Positions 25,049 through 33,738 of a DNA stretch of 64,000 bases are shown in pieces; the first letter of the stretch is position 1; every line of letters starts with the position of its first letter. The position numbers and the translations under genes are program-made. The DNA comes from an uncultured Lachnospiraceae bacterium (GTDB lineage: Bacteria; Bacillota; Clostridia; Lachnospirales; Lachnospiraceae), in contig URRW01000002.1 of the NCBI GenBank assembly GCA_900550285.1, positions 65,088 to 129,087 on the forward strand, in the 5' to 3' direction. The notes under the pieces are model-generated. The model was not told where the DNA came from. It worked only from the letters and a program-made list of their open reading frames with translations, and searched no databases.

Positions 25049-25612
25049 TCACTGTCCGGATCTTCCCATTTTACGGAAAACGGGGATGTACATGCAGAGG
25101 GTGATAACCATGACGAGCATCATAAAGGCGATGATGCCGTTGACGGCTGCAAGCGGGAGATGGATGAATAAAAACAGGACCATCAGGCCGACAAAAAGCG
25201 TGGCGGTGCACACCTTGCCGAACCACATCGCGCCGTCGAGCATTTTGCCCTTTTTTAAAAAGATCAGTCCCATGACGCCCATAAAGCCTTCCTTGACAGC
25301 CATAAGCGCGATGAGCGCCCACATGAGCGGGTAGCGGGTCGCAAGGCAGACGGCAAGGGCGGCGTGGGAGAGCTTGTCCGCGACGGGATCGAGGATCTTG
25401 CCCCACTGGGTGATCATGTTGAAGCGGCGGGCGATCTTGCCGTCAAACAGGTCGGTCAGGCTGGAAATGAGCACCACGGCGGCAGCCATAAGATAGTCCC
25501 GGTCAGATTTTGCGGTAATGTAGAGCCAGCAGAATACCGGGATCAGGAGGATGCGGAAATAGCTCATCAGATTGGGGATGGAGAACAGTTCCTTTTTGTC
25601 AAATTTTTTCAT
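25049..25612 (-). CDS. pgsA: CDP-diacylglycerol-glycerol-3-phosphate phosphatidyltransferase-like protein
   Basis: This 187-residue membrane enzyme has the CDP-alcohol phosphotransferase signature: DLFDGKIARR, then TQWGKILDPVADKL, giving D-G-x2-A-R-x8-G-x3-D-x3-D at about residues 52-75. It makes phosphatidylglycerol phosphate from CDP-diacylglycerol. Five or six transmembrane helices are visible. The ATG at 25612 has AAAAAGGAGC upstream; an in-frame extension to 25711 lacks a ribosome site. It precedes cls. Confidence 0.88.
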   Translation of the reverse strand: MKKFDKKELFSIPNLMSYFRILLIPVFCWLYITAKSDRDYLMAAAVVLISSLTDLFDGKIARRFNMITQWGKILDPVADKLSHAALAVCLATRYPLMWALIALMAVKEGFMGVMGLIFLKKGKMLDGAMWFGKVCTATLFVGLMVLFLFIHLPLAAVNGIIAFMMLVMVITLCMYIPVFRKMGRSGQ

Positions 25613-25772
25613 ATGCAGTTTGCTCCTTTTTTGAGATGGAGGCGAAACGGATCGTCCCATGAATGTCGGGAAACGCGGTAAATAAAGCGCTTCCTGTAGA
25701 CAGCATATCACAGAACAGGGGAAAAGTATAGGAAATGATGGAACGGGTGAGGGCAGAGCCGCTACAATTTTA

Positions 25773-25801
25773 TTGCTATTTTGCCAAAACGCCGATATAA
25801 T
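25773..25801 (+). promoter_or_regulatory. Sigma-A-type promoter of the LytTR regulator operon
   Basis: TTGCTA and TATAAT are separated by 17 bases, about 80 bases before the LytTR regulator start. The -10 is a perfect consensus match. Confidence 0.6.
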
Positions 25802-25881
25802 AATTTATCTGACAGAGAGCTTTTGGAAAAGAGCCCGGCATAAGATGTTATTTTTGAGGGAAAAATGACCGGAGGGATCGT

Positions 25882-26580
25882 ATGGCTTACCATATCGCAA
25901 TTTGTGACGACAGCAGGACAGACACTGAATATACGGAAGCGCTTTTGAAAAAATGGGCAAAGAAGCGGCAGGCAGAAATACGGCTGCAGACGTTTGTATC
26001 GGCGGAAAGCTTCCTATTTAACTATGAAGAAGATAAAACATGGGACATCCTTCTTCTGGATATTGAGATGGGGCAGATGGACGGCGTGGAGATGGCGCGC
26101 CGGGTGCGCCGCAGAAACGGGACGGTGCAGATCGTTTTTATTACGGGATATTCTGATTACATTGCGGAAGGTTACGACGTGGAGGCTCTGCATTATCTGA
26201 TGAAGCCGGTGCATGAGGAACGGCTGTTTGCGGTGCTCGACCGAGCGGTAAAAAAGTTGAAGCAGGAGGAGCGCTGCCTGAATCTGGAAATTTCCGGCGA
26301 AATGGTGCGGATCCCTTTTTATGAGATCCGCTATCTGGACGTGCATCAGAATTATGTGACGGTACATGCGGGGGAGGATTACCGCATCAAGCGGACGCTG
26401 AGCGATTTTGAAAAGGAGCTGGACAGCCGTTTTGTGCGGGTAGGCAGGGCGATGATCCTGAATCTGAAATATATCCGTCGGGTGACAAAGGCAGAGGCAT
26501 GGCTTTCGGACGGCACGAGGCTGCCGCTTCCCAGAGGAGCGTATGAGCCGTTAAACAGGGCGATCATTGAGGCAGAATAA
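25882..26580 (+). CDS. LytTR-family response regulator
   Basis: This 232-residue regulator has an N-terminal receiver domain (acidic pair in ICDDSRTD, phosphoacceptor near Asp60 in LLLDIEMGQMDG, conserved Lys in HYLMKPV) and a C-terminal LytTR DNA-binding domain (IPFYEIRYLDVHQNYVTVHA, then FVRVGRAMILNLKYIRRV). GGAGG precedes the ATG. It forms a two-component pair with the GHKL kinase just downstream. LytTR systems often control bacteriocin, peptide-export or competence-type genes, and two ABC exporters follow. Confidence 0.9.
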   Translation: MAYHIAICDDSRTDTEYTEALLKKWAKKRQAEIRLQTFVSAESFLFNYEEDKTWDILLLDIEMGQMDGVEMARRVRRRNGTVQIVFITGYSDYIAEGYDVEALHYLMKPVHEERLFAVLDRAVKKLKQEERCLNLEISGEMVRIPFYEIRYLDVHQNYVTVHAGEDYRIKRTLSDFEKELDSRFVRVGRAMILNLKYIRRVTKAEAWLSDGTRLPLPRGAYEPLNRAIIEAE

Positions 26581-26593
26581 AAGGGATTTTGAG

Positions 26594-27256
26594 ATGAAGC
26601 TTTTTACAAAACGGATCAACCGGCAGCTGGACGAATACCAGCGGGAGCTGATCGACACACATTATCAGGAAGTGGAAAATATGTACCGCCAGATGCGCGG
26701 CTGGCGGCACGATTACCGCAATCATATCCAGACGGTCAGGGCGCTGGCAGAAAACGGCGATCTGGACGCGGTTAAAAAATATCTGGACGGGCTGGAGCTG
26801 GATCTGAACACGGTGGACACGGTAATAAAGACCGGGAACGCCATGGCGGACGCGATTTTAAACAGCAAGATTTCGCTGGCGCGCGCCAAAAAGATCGAGG
26901 TGCACGTAGACGCCCATATCCCGGTAAAGCTAAAAATGTCGGAGCTGGATCTTTGTGTGATTTTGGGAAACCTCTTTGACAACGCGATCGAGGCGAGCAT
27001 GAAGCTGCCCGAAAACGGGCGGATGATCCGGGTCTATATGGATATGAAAAATACGCAGCTCTATATTTCCTTTACGAATTTTACCGCAGAGGGCAAGCTC
27101 CAAAAGATCGGAAAGGTATTTCGCACGAGCAAGGGAAAGGGGCACGGCTTCGGGCTTGTCCGCATCGACGAAATCGTAGAACGGCTGGGCGGCTATTTGA
27201 GCCGCAATTCGGAGGAGGGGGCGTTTACGACAGAGATCCTGATCCCGCAGACTTAA
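26594..27256 (+). CDS. Soluble GHKL-type sensor kinase without membrane domain
   Basis: This 220-residue protein has the core of AgrC-type kinases: WRHDYRNHIQ with the phosphoacceptor His near residue 38, an N-box LGNLFDNAIEA near 129, and a G-box GKGHGFGL near 182. The usual five to seven N-terminal transmembrane segments are absent. It starts with a helical region, KLFTKRINRQLDEYQREL. The ATG at 26594 follows AAAAGGGATTTTGAG. The kinase must sense a cytoplasmic cue or act through a partner. The gene starts 14 bases after the regulator stop codon. Confidence 0.82.
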   Translation: MKLFTKRINRQLDEYQRELIDTHYQEVENMYRQMRGWRHDYRNHIQTVRALAENGDLDAVKKYLDGLELDLNTVDTVIKTGNAMADAILNSKISLARAKKIEVHVDAHIPVKLKMSELDLCVILGNLFDNAIEASMKLPENGRMIRVYMDMKNTQLYISFTNFTAEGKLQKIGKVFRTSKGKGHGFGLVRIDEIVERLGGYLSRNSEEGAFTTEILIPQT

Positions 27257-27320
27257 AAAAGAAGGGCGGCATGGACGAAAAAATTTTTCGTGCAGTTCGT
27301 CCCCAAAAATAAACGATTCA

Positions 27321-27348
27321 TCCCCCGGAACGCCCCGGGGGATTTTTT
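27321..27348 (+). terminator. Intrinsic terminator after the kinase gene
   Basis: TCCCCCGG and CCGGGGGA form a GC-rich stem with a 6-base loop followed by TTTTTT, 65 bases after the kinase stop codon. It separates the regulatory pair from the ABC exporter genes. Confidence 0.8.
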
Positions 27349-27467
27349 GGTGGTAAGGTTATCCTTGCCCGCTGAGGGGAGGCACTTTTTGGGAAAGCAG
27401 CCTGCCGGACGGGGATGAGGAGGAATAAAGGAAAGAAGGCTGCTTGACAGCAGAATGAGAGGAAAAT

Positions 27468-29300
27468 ATGGGAGAAAGTAAGACAGAAAAAGAAAAACAA
27501 AAATATTCCATCTGGCAGAATACCGCATACATGCTTAAAAATGCGTGGCATATGGACAAGACGGTAATCTGGCTCTGCGTTGTAGTGGCAGTGATCGGCA
27601 CGGCAAAAACGACGGCAGAGCTTCTGATCGCGCCCGCGATCTTAAGCAAGGTCGAGCAGGCGGCGCCGCTTGCAGAGCTTGTGGGCGTGATCGCGGTGTT
27701 TGCGGGGACGCTGTTTGTGCTGGCGGGGCTGGAAGGGTATGTGAATGAAAATACGATATTTGGAAGGATCCGGGTACGGACAGAGATCCTGAACAAAATT
27801 TCGGGAAAGCGGGAGACGACGGCTTATCAGAACCTGCTGGATACGGAATTTCTTCAAAAATATGACAGGGCGCAGGAGGCGACGTCCGGAAATAGTTCGC
27901 CGACAGAGGCAATCTGGAATACATGGTCGGAAATTTTGAAAGGCGTATTCGGCCTGATCATTTATCTGACGATGATAGCGGCGCTGAATCCGTGGATCAT
28001 CGTAATCCTGACGGCTGCGGCAGTGCTTTCATCAATCGCCGGGAAATGGGCGAGCGAAGAGGGCTGGAAGAAAAAAGAGGAGATCGAGGAAGCGGATAAA
28101 CGGTTCTGGTTTGTTACAAGGAAGGTAAAGGACAGGCACTGTGCAAAAGACATCCGGATGTTTGGGATGCAGGGCTGGATGGAAAAAATCTGGGGAGACG
28201 GCATGTCGATCCTCGGACATTTTATCGCAAGAAGGGAAGGCATCCTGTTCGGAGGAGACAGCGTCATCGCATTGATCCATTTTGTGCAGAATCTTCTGAT
28301 CTACGGGTATTTGATCGTTACGGCATTAAACGGGGAAATGTCGGCGTCACAGTTTTTGCTGTATCTGGGCGTTGCCGGAGGGATCGGCGCATGGATGGAC
28401 GGGATTTTAAATCAGTTCAATGAGCTGCATAAGCAGAACGGGAGTTTAAGCAGCATCAGGGAATGTATCGAGTGGAAAGAGCCGTTTTTGTTTGAGGAAG
28501 GAAAGCCGCTGAAAAAAGAGCAGTCCGCCTGTGAAATCCGTCTGGAAAATGTATCCTTCCGTTATCCGGAGGCGAAGAAGGATACGATCAGCGGGATGAA
28601 TCTGACGATCCGTCCGGGGGAAAAGCTGGCGATCGTCGGTTTGAACGGAGCGGGTAAAACGACGCTTGTAAAGCTGATCTGCGGATTTCTGGATCCCACA
28701 GAGGGGCGGGTTTTGTTAAACGGGCAGGACATCCGGCAGTATAACCGGAGGGACTATTACGAGCTGCTTTCCGCCGTATTTCAGGATTTTTCCATTTTGG
28801 AGTGCAGCGTGGCGGAAAATGTGTCCCAGAATCCGGTTGATATTGATCGGGAAAAGGTAAAAAGATGTCTGGAACAGGCAGGGATCTGGGAAAAAATCGA
28901 ATCTCTCCCGAAAGGGATGGATACGCCCATTGGAAAAAGCGTGTATGAGGACGGGGTGGAGCTGTCCGGCGGACAGACCCAGAGGCTTGTGCTGGCGAGG
29001 GCGCTCTACAAGGAGCCGCAGATCCTCGTGCTGGATGAGCCGACGGCGGCGCTTGACCCGCTTGCGGAAAATGATATTTATCAGAGGTATGAGAGCATGA
29101 CGAGAGGGAAAACGTCTCTTTTCATTTCCCATCGTCTGGCTTCCACCCAGTTTTGCGACCGGATTTTATTTTTGGCAAATGGAAAGATCGCGGAAGAGGG
29201 CACGCATCAGGAGCTGCTGGAGCTGGGAAAGGAATACGCAAAGCTGTTCGAGGTACAGAGCCGTTATTACAGGGAAGAGGTGCGCAAAGATGGCGAATGA
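27468..29300 (+). CDS. ABC exporter with fused permease and ATPase
   Basis: This 610-residue half-transporter has an N-terminal membrane domain with about six helices and a C-terminal ATPase. Walker A LNGAGKTT is near residue 391, the signature ELSGGQTQRL near 500, and Walker B ILVLDEPTAALDP near 519, with the H-loop in LFISHR. The layout fits type IV ABC exporters of small molecules or peptides. The ATG follows GAGAGGAAAAT. It overlaps the next ABC gene by 11 bases, so the two probably form a heterodimer. The adjacent LytTR/GHKL pair is a plausible regulator. Confidence 0.9.
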   Translation: MGESKTEKEKQKYSIWQNTAYMLKNAWHMDKTVIWLCVVVAVIGTAKTTAELLIAPAILSKVEQAAPLAELVGVIAVFAGTLFVLAGLEGYVNENTIFGRIRVRTEILNKISGKRETTAYQNLLDTEFLQKYDRAQEATSGNSSPTEAIWNTWSEILKGVFGLIIYLTMIAALNPWIIVILTAAAVLSSIAGKWASEEGWKKKEEIEEADKRFWFVTRKVKDRHCAKDIRMFGMQGWMEKIWGDGMSILGHFIARREGILFGGDSVIALIHFVQNLLIYGYLIVTALNGEMSASQFLLYLGVAGGIGAWMDGILNQFNELHKQNGSLSSIRECIEWKEPFLFEEGKPLKKEQSACEIRLENVSFRYPEAKKDTISGMNLTIRPGEKLAIVGLNGAGKTTLVKLICGFLDPTEGRVLLNGQDIRQYNRRDYYELLSAVFQDFSILECSVAENVSQNPVDIDREKVKRCLEQAGIWEKIESLPKGMDTPIGKSVYEDGVELSGGQTQRLVLARALYKEPQILVLDEPTAALDPLAENDIYQRYESMTRGKTSLFISHRLASTQFCDRILFLANGKIAEEGTHQELLELGKEYAKLFEVQSRYYREEVRKDGE

Positions 29301-31172
29301 GAAAAAGGTATCTGTCAAAAAAGCGTGGGATTATAATTTGCGGGCGTGGAAGATCTACGCAAAGATGCGCCCGAAGCTGTTTGTTTCTTATATTTGTGAA
29401 GCAGTTTTAGCGGCGGCGGTTCCCTATGCGGGAATCTGGCTGTCGGCGAGATTTGTAGACGAGCTGGCAGGCAGGAGGGATGCAGCGATGCTCTGGAAGC
29501 TTGCAGGGACGCTGCTTTTGACGGAGCTGGTGCTCGGAATCTGTCTTTTGGCTGCAAAGCACTGGAAGGAATACTGCAAGGGCGGACTGTTTTATCTGGA
29601 TATGAAAATTTATGCGGAAAAATTTCTGAAGCTGGATTTCCCGGATATGGATGATCAGCATACGCAGGATCTGAGCAGCCAGATCGACCAGAACAGGCAG
29701 TGGATGGGATGGGGAACGGAGAATGCGATTCAGGGCAATCCGGAAAAGATACTGGGAGGCGGATTTCAGATTTTGGGAGGCGTCGGGCTTTCGGTTTCCC
29801 TGTTTACGCAGAAGGTGTCAGCAGAAAGCGGACTGGCATTTTTGAACAGCCCTGTTTTGATCCCCGTGATCGTAGCCTGTATGCTGCTGATAACCGTGTT
29901 TGCCCCGTTTTGTGCGAAAAAAGCACGTCATATTGGCTGAAATATGCGGAGAGCTGTAAGATGGGGAACAGAATTTTCTGCTTCTGGGGATTTGACGTGC
30001 CGATGGACGATAAAAGGGCGCTGGATATGCGGATTTACCGGCAGGATAAGATCGGGGAGCAGTATCTGGCGCAGGACGATGCTTTTTCTCCCAATTCCCA
30101 GATCGCGAGCTGGGCAAAAGGACCGATGGGACTGTGGGGAGGGATGGCAAACGGCGCGTCCGTATTTTTAACAGGGGCGGCGTATCTGTTTGTCTGTCTG
30201 AAAGCATGGGGCGGCGCCTTCGGCGTCGGTGCGGTAACGCAGTATGTGGGGGCGCTGACGAAGCTGTTTTTCGGGATTTCGATGCTGATGGAAGCGGTTG
30301 CCAATATGCAGTCCAACGCAGAGTTTCTGGAAACCAACTATGAATTTTTGGACATTCCCAATAAGATGTATCAGGGCAGCCTGACGACGGAAAAACGCTC
30401 CGACAGGCAGTACGAGGTGGAATTTAAGGACGTTTCGTTTCGGTATCCGGGAAGCGATGACTGGGCGCTGCGCCATGTGAACCTGAAATTTAGGGTCGGA
30501 CAGCGGCTTGCCGTCGTCGGGGAAAACGGTTCCGGCAAAACGACGTTTATCAAGCTTTTGTGCCGTCTGTACGATCCGCAGGAGGGGGAGATTTTGTTAA
30601 ACGGAATCAACATCCGCAAATACCGCTATGACGATTATATGAAGCTGTTTTCCGTGGTATTTCAGGATTTCTGGCTGCTGCCGGAGACGCTTGGGGAAAA
30701 TGTGGCGGGCGCGGCAGAGTACGACAGGGCGCGCGCCAGGGAGTGTCTGAAGGAGGCGGGCTTTGAAGAACGGCTGTCAAGGATGCCAAAGGGGCTGGAT
30801 ACGTGTCTGTACAAGACCTTTGACAAGGACGGCGTGGAGGTATCCGGCGGCGAGGCGCAGAAAATCGCCATCGCCCGGGCGCTGTATCACGATAAGCCTT
30901 TTATCGTTCTCGACGAGCCGACAGCGGCGCTGGATCCAATTGCGGAGGCAGAGATTTACAGTAAGTTCAACGAGATCGCCGGGGACAAAACGGCGGTGTA
31001 CATCAGCCACCGGCTTTCCTCCTGCAAATTCTGCGACGAGATCGCGGTGTTCGATCACGGAGAGGTGGTGCAGAAGGGCGCGCACGAGGCGCTTTTGCAG
31101 GACGAGACGGGAAAATACTATGCGCTCTGGAACGCGCAGGCACAGTATTATGTGGAGAAAAAAGAAGCGTAA
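29290..31172 (+). pseudogene. Second ABC exporter half, frameshifted in an A tract
   Basis: The gene encodes a permease-ATPase like its neighbour, but the frame breaks at about 29917-29922, where GCG is followed by six A residues and GCACG. One more A would restore an uninterrupted protein of about 627 residues, with FCAKK continuing as STSYWLKYAES. After the break the protein keeps Walker A GENGSGKTT, signature EVSGGEAQKI and Walker B IVLDEPTAALDP. As read, translation stops at 29940 after 217 residues. A homopolymer deletion or a sequence error is most likely; ribosome slippage on the A tract is possible. The rest of the gene shows no decay. Confidence 0.8.
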
Positions 31173-31180
31173 GGATTTTG

Positions 31181-31220
31181 CGGCAGGCGGGAAAGCGATT
31201 GGCTTTGTGCCTGCCGGTTT
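31181..31220 (+). terminator. Weak hairpin after the ABC genes
   Basis: CGGCAGGC pairs with GCCTGCCG across a 20-base loop, nine bases after the ABC stop codon. Only GTTT follows, so termination is probably incomplete. Confidence 0.4.
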
Positions 31221-31297
31221 CTGCGTGCTATCAATGAAGGCTTGCCGCAGGCGTGCATCGGGACGTACACTTTTTTATGTACCCACTATATAAATTG

Positions 31298-31306
31298 TGG
31301 TATACT
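31298..31306 (+). promoter_or_regulatory. Extended -10 promoter of the toxin-antitoxin-like pair
   Basis: TGGTATACT is an extended -10 element 31 bases before the GTG start of the DUF4258 gene. No good -35 was found at the normal distance, as is common with extended -10 promoters. Confidence 0.45.
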
Positions 31307-31336
31307 GTAAGCAAAGGAAAAGGGGAGGAGAAGGAA

Positions 31337-31651
31337 GTGCTGGATATTGAAGAACTGAGGCGGATAAATGTACCGGAAAGAATAGCGATTACGGAACATG
31401 CGAGAATCAGGCTTGCAGAACGGGGGATCACTGTAAAGGATGTTATAAACTGTATCGCAAATGGAGAAATCATAGAACAGTATGAAAATGACAAGCCGTT
31501 TCCCAGCTGCTTGGTTTTGGGAATGGCACTGAATGATAAATATATACATGTGGTTGTAAGCAGTGATGGTGAGTTCATCCATTTGATAACCGCATATTAT
31601 CCAAGTATAAAAGATTTTGAGAACGATTTAAAGACCAGAAAGGGGCGTTGA
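31337..31651 (+). CDS. DUF4258-type small protein, toxin-like
   Basis: This 104-residue protein starts at a GTG directly after GGAGGAGAAGGAA. The sequence TEHARIRLAERGITVKDVIN, then GEIIEQYENDKPFPSCLVLG, then HVVVSSDGEFIHLITAYYP matches DUF4258 proteins, which have a RelE/BrnT-like fold. The next gene is a YgiT-type zinc-finger protein two bases away. This gene pair is a common toxin-antitoxin-like layout. Toxic activity has not been shown here. An ATG start at 31253 in the same frame lacks a ribosome site. Confidence 0.7.
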   Translation: MLDIEELRRINVPERIAITEHARIRLAERGITVKDVINCIANGEIIEQYENDKPFPSCLVLGMALNDKYIHVVVSSDGEFIHLITAYYPSIKDFENDLKTRKGR

Positions 31652-31653
31652 TT

Positions 31654-31887
31654 ATGAAATGTTATACATGTGGGGCAAATACAGAAAAAGGGTATACGAC
31701 AAGCGTAACAGATCTGGGGAATTGTCTTGTAATTGTACGGAATGTGCCCTGCTATAAATGTACAGAGTGTGATGGAGTATTTTATACGGGGGATGTTGTG
31801 GAGAAGCTTGAACAGATTATTGACACTGCAAAAAAAATGATGCAGGAAATTTCGATTATTGATTATTCAAAAGCAGTGGCGGCTTAG
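31654..31887 (+). CDS. YgiT/MqsA-type zinc-finger antitoxin-like protein
   Basis: This 77-residue protein starts MKCYTCGANTEKGYTTSVTD and has a second Cys pair in CYKCTECDGVFY, so two CxxC motifs can bind one zinc ion. This is the N-terminal part of MqsA-type antitoxins. The C-terminal helix-turn-helix domain of MqsA is absent; instead there is a helical tail ending YSKAVAA. It is co-translated with the DUF4258 gene. Confidence 0.72.
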   Translation: MKCYTCGANTEKGYTTSVTDLGNCLVIVRNVPCYKCTECDGVFYTGDVVEKLEQIIDTAKKMMQEISIIDYSKAVAA

Positions 31888-31927
31888 AGGTATCATTGGA
31901 TTTTGAAAGATAAAAAATGCGAGATTG

Positions 31928-31980
31928 GCGGCAAGCGGGAAAGCGATCAGCTTTGCGCTTGCCGCTTTCCCATTTTATTT
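31928..31980 (+). terminator. Intrinsic terminator after the zinc-finger gene
   Basis: GCGGCAAGCG and CGCTTGCCGC pair perfectly, with an inner GAAAGC/GCTTT extension, followed by TTTCCCATTTTATTT. It lies between two convergent genes and may serve both directions. The arms resemble the weaker hairpin at 31181-31216, including the shared GCGGGAAAGCGAT segment. Confidence 0.6.
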
Positions 31981-32205
31981 CAGTTAATGAAGCCGTAAAC
32001 ATCGTTGATAAAAAATGCGGCAAAGCAGACAACGACGGAGGTATAAGCGACATTTTTCATCGCAGCCATCGACCAGAGCAGGATCAGATAATTTTCTTCG
32101 TTAAAAACAGCAAAGGACAGCAGGACAAAAAGTGTGGATGCGCTCCATAAAAGCAGATTTCCTTTTGAAAAATAAGATTTTAAGGCATACAGTTTGTTTT
32201 TTCAT
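31980..32205 (-). pseudogene. Frameshifted small membrane protein gene
   Basis: With a strong GGAGGAG site, the gene starts MKKQTVCLKILFFK at 32205. The frame then breaks near 32162-32167, where TTC is followed by four A residues and GG. Removing one A gives a continuous protein of about 74 residues, which goes on GNLLLWSASTLFVLLSFAVF and NYLILLWSMAAMKNVAYTSV and ends NDVYGFIN. It would have two transmembrane segments. As read, the product is only 34 residues long. Function is unknown. Confidence 0.55.
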
Positions 32206-32240
32206 CGTGACTCCTCCTTATGCACAATGGCAAGGATGTA

Positions 32241-32298
32241 AAAAAGCATTCATTTGCACATCTTCAAAGACCTATCGATGTACAGATGAATGCTTTTT
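32241..32298. terminator. Long bidirectional hairpin
   Basis: AAAAAGCATTCAT pairs perfectly with ATGAATGCTTTTT, with an inner ACATC/GATGT stem. The A and T tracts at either side make it a terminator on both strands. It sits between the frameshifted membrane gene start and the transposase remnant. Confidence 0.55.
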
Positions 32299-32343
32299 GC
32301 ATTCCTACCCGGTGGCAGTTTATTTTTGTATTTGTTTTTTATA

Positions 32344-32643
32344 AAGCTTTTTACAGAGAACAATCCGCGTATGATGATGGAGACAGATGCTGTACGGGTT
32401 ATCCGCGCAGTGACAAATACGCCGGTGGAAATTCCGGAAGAAAAGGAGGAAGTCAATATGTGCAAGGCAATCGAAGATATGATGGAAGACAGCAGGCAGG
32501 AAGGGATTCGGAAAGGAAAGCAGGAAGCGATAGGCGTATTGGCAGGGCTTGTCCGCGATGGGCTTCTGAGCAGGACGGAAGCGGCAGAACGTCTCCATAT
32601 GCCGGAGGCTGAGTTTGAGGAGGAATTGAAAAAGCTGGCTTAG
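32344..32643 (+). pseudogene. 3' remnant of an Rpn/PD-(D/E)XK transposase-family gene
   Basis: The frame begins inside a segment reading TENNPRMMMETDAVRVI, then VEIPEEKEEVNMCKAIEDMM, EDSRQEGIRKGKQEAI, and a helical end LHMPEAEFEEELKKL. This matches the C-terminal tail of Rpn-type (PDDEXK_2) recombination-promoting nucleases. The nuclease domain is missing, and there is no ribosome site for the upstream in-frame start. It is a leftover of a mobile gene. Confidence 0.6.
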
Positions 32644-32686
32644 AAAATAGATTGAGGTTCAAAGCAGGTTTCTTCATGCAATGCCG

Positions 32687-33508
32687 CTAATTCATCCGCC
32701 GAAACTGAGCCGGTGAAACGCCCGTGTGCTGTTTGAACTGCTTGCAGAAGGAAAAATAATCCGGATAGCCAAGCTGGAGGGCAAGCGTTTCCAGCGGAAG
32801 CCCGGAGCGCAGGAGCAGGGATTTTGCGCGGTTTACGCGGACACGGATGGAATATTGCCCAATGGAAAGCCCGACGGCGGACTTAAACTGCTTGCGCAGC
32901 GTTTCGTACCCCAGATTCATCTGCGCGGCAAGCTCCTGTCCGGTGATGCGTCCGGAATAGCGCTCGATAAGGCGGCAGGCGATGCGGATACAGTCCTCGT
33001 CTGCCGGGGAACGGAAGCACCGGGAGGTGATGGTGCACAGAAGCTGCTGCGCTTCAAAATACAGATGCAGAAGCTTCTGTTCGTCGGCAGACTGCATTTC
33101 AGAAAGGAGCTTCTGGGCGGCAGGCAGGAGTTCTTTAAGAGCGGCTTCGTCGCAGCGCATGACCGGACGGTCGGACAAAAGCCCCATGGACAGAAGATTG
33201 TGATAGCTTTCTGCACTGATGCAGATGAAAAATTCAAGCCATCTGCCGTCCGGATTTACGACAGTGGAATGCTTTATTCCGGGGAGGCGCTGTACAAAGG
33301 AGCCGCGGGAGAGCCTGATGCAGTCGTGGTTTTTGTCGTAATATTCGCCTTCCCCATCCAAAAGGAGCAGTCCGCCGTAATGTTCAAAAGTAATATCGAG
33401 GTTATTTCCGCGCTCGTCGGGTTTGTATATAAAGCCGCAGGAAAGATTCCCGGCGGTCTTATTCGGACCGACGGTGCGGTAGGATACACGGGTTTTATAG
33501 GTCAGCAT
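32687..33508 (-). CDS. AraC-family transcriptional regulator
   Basis: This 273-residue regulator has an N-terminal cupin-like sensor half (GGLLLLDGEGEYYD) and a C-terminal pair of helix-turn-helix units (GQELAAQMNLGYETLRKQFK, then ETLALQLGYPDYFSFCKQFK and GVSPAQFRRMN). It reads away from the methyltransferase gene at 33739, so it probably controls that gene. GGAGGGGC before the start fits a ribosome site. The inducer is unknown; AraC regulators near such clusters often sense the methylated substrate. Confidence 0.85.
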   Translation of the reverse strand: MLTYKTRVSYRTVGPNKTAGNLSCGFIYKPDERGNNLDITFEHYGGLLLLDGEGEYYDKNHDCIRLSRGSFVQRLPGIKHSTVVNPDGRWLEFFICISAESYHNLLSMGLLSDRPVMRCDEAALKELLPAAQKLLSEMQSADEQKLLHLYFEAQQLLCTITSRCFRSPADEDCIRIACRLIERYSGRITGQELAAQMNLGYETLRKQFKSAVGLSIGQYSIRVRVNRAKSLLLRSGLPLETLALQLGYPDYFSFCKQFKQHTGVSPAQFRRMN

Positions 33509-33738
33509 AAGCCCCTCCTGTCATGGAAATGCTTTGGATTTCCTAAATGATGCGGAATAAAATTTTTTGCCAAATTTGACATAAAAAATTCCCATAACAT
33601 CCATTCTATTTTGCATAATTCCAGTATATCATAGGGATAAATGGAAATGCAATATATTCCAAAAGTGACAAATTTAAAAAGCCGTGCCAATGCAGGGGGG
33701 GACTGCCGGACAATGGAACGGTCAGAATGGAGGACGCA

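Noticed and set aside
32726..33550. Rightward 274-residue frame opposite the AraC regulator
   Set aside because: The AraC helix-turn-helix motifs are on the minus strand; the opposite frame has no family features.
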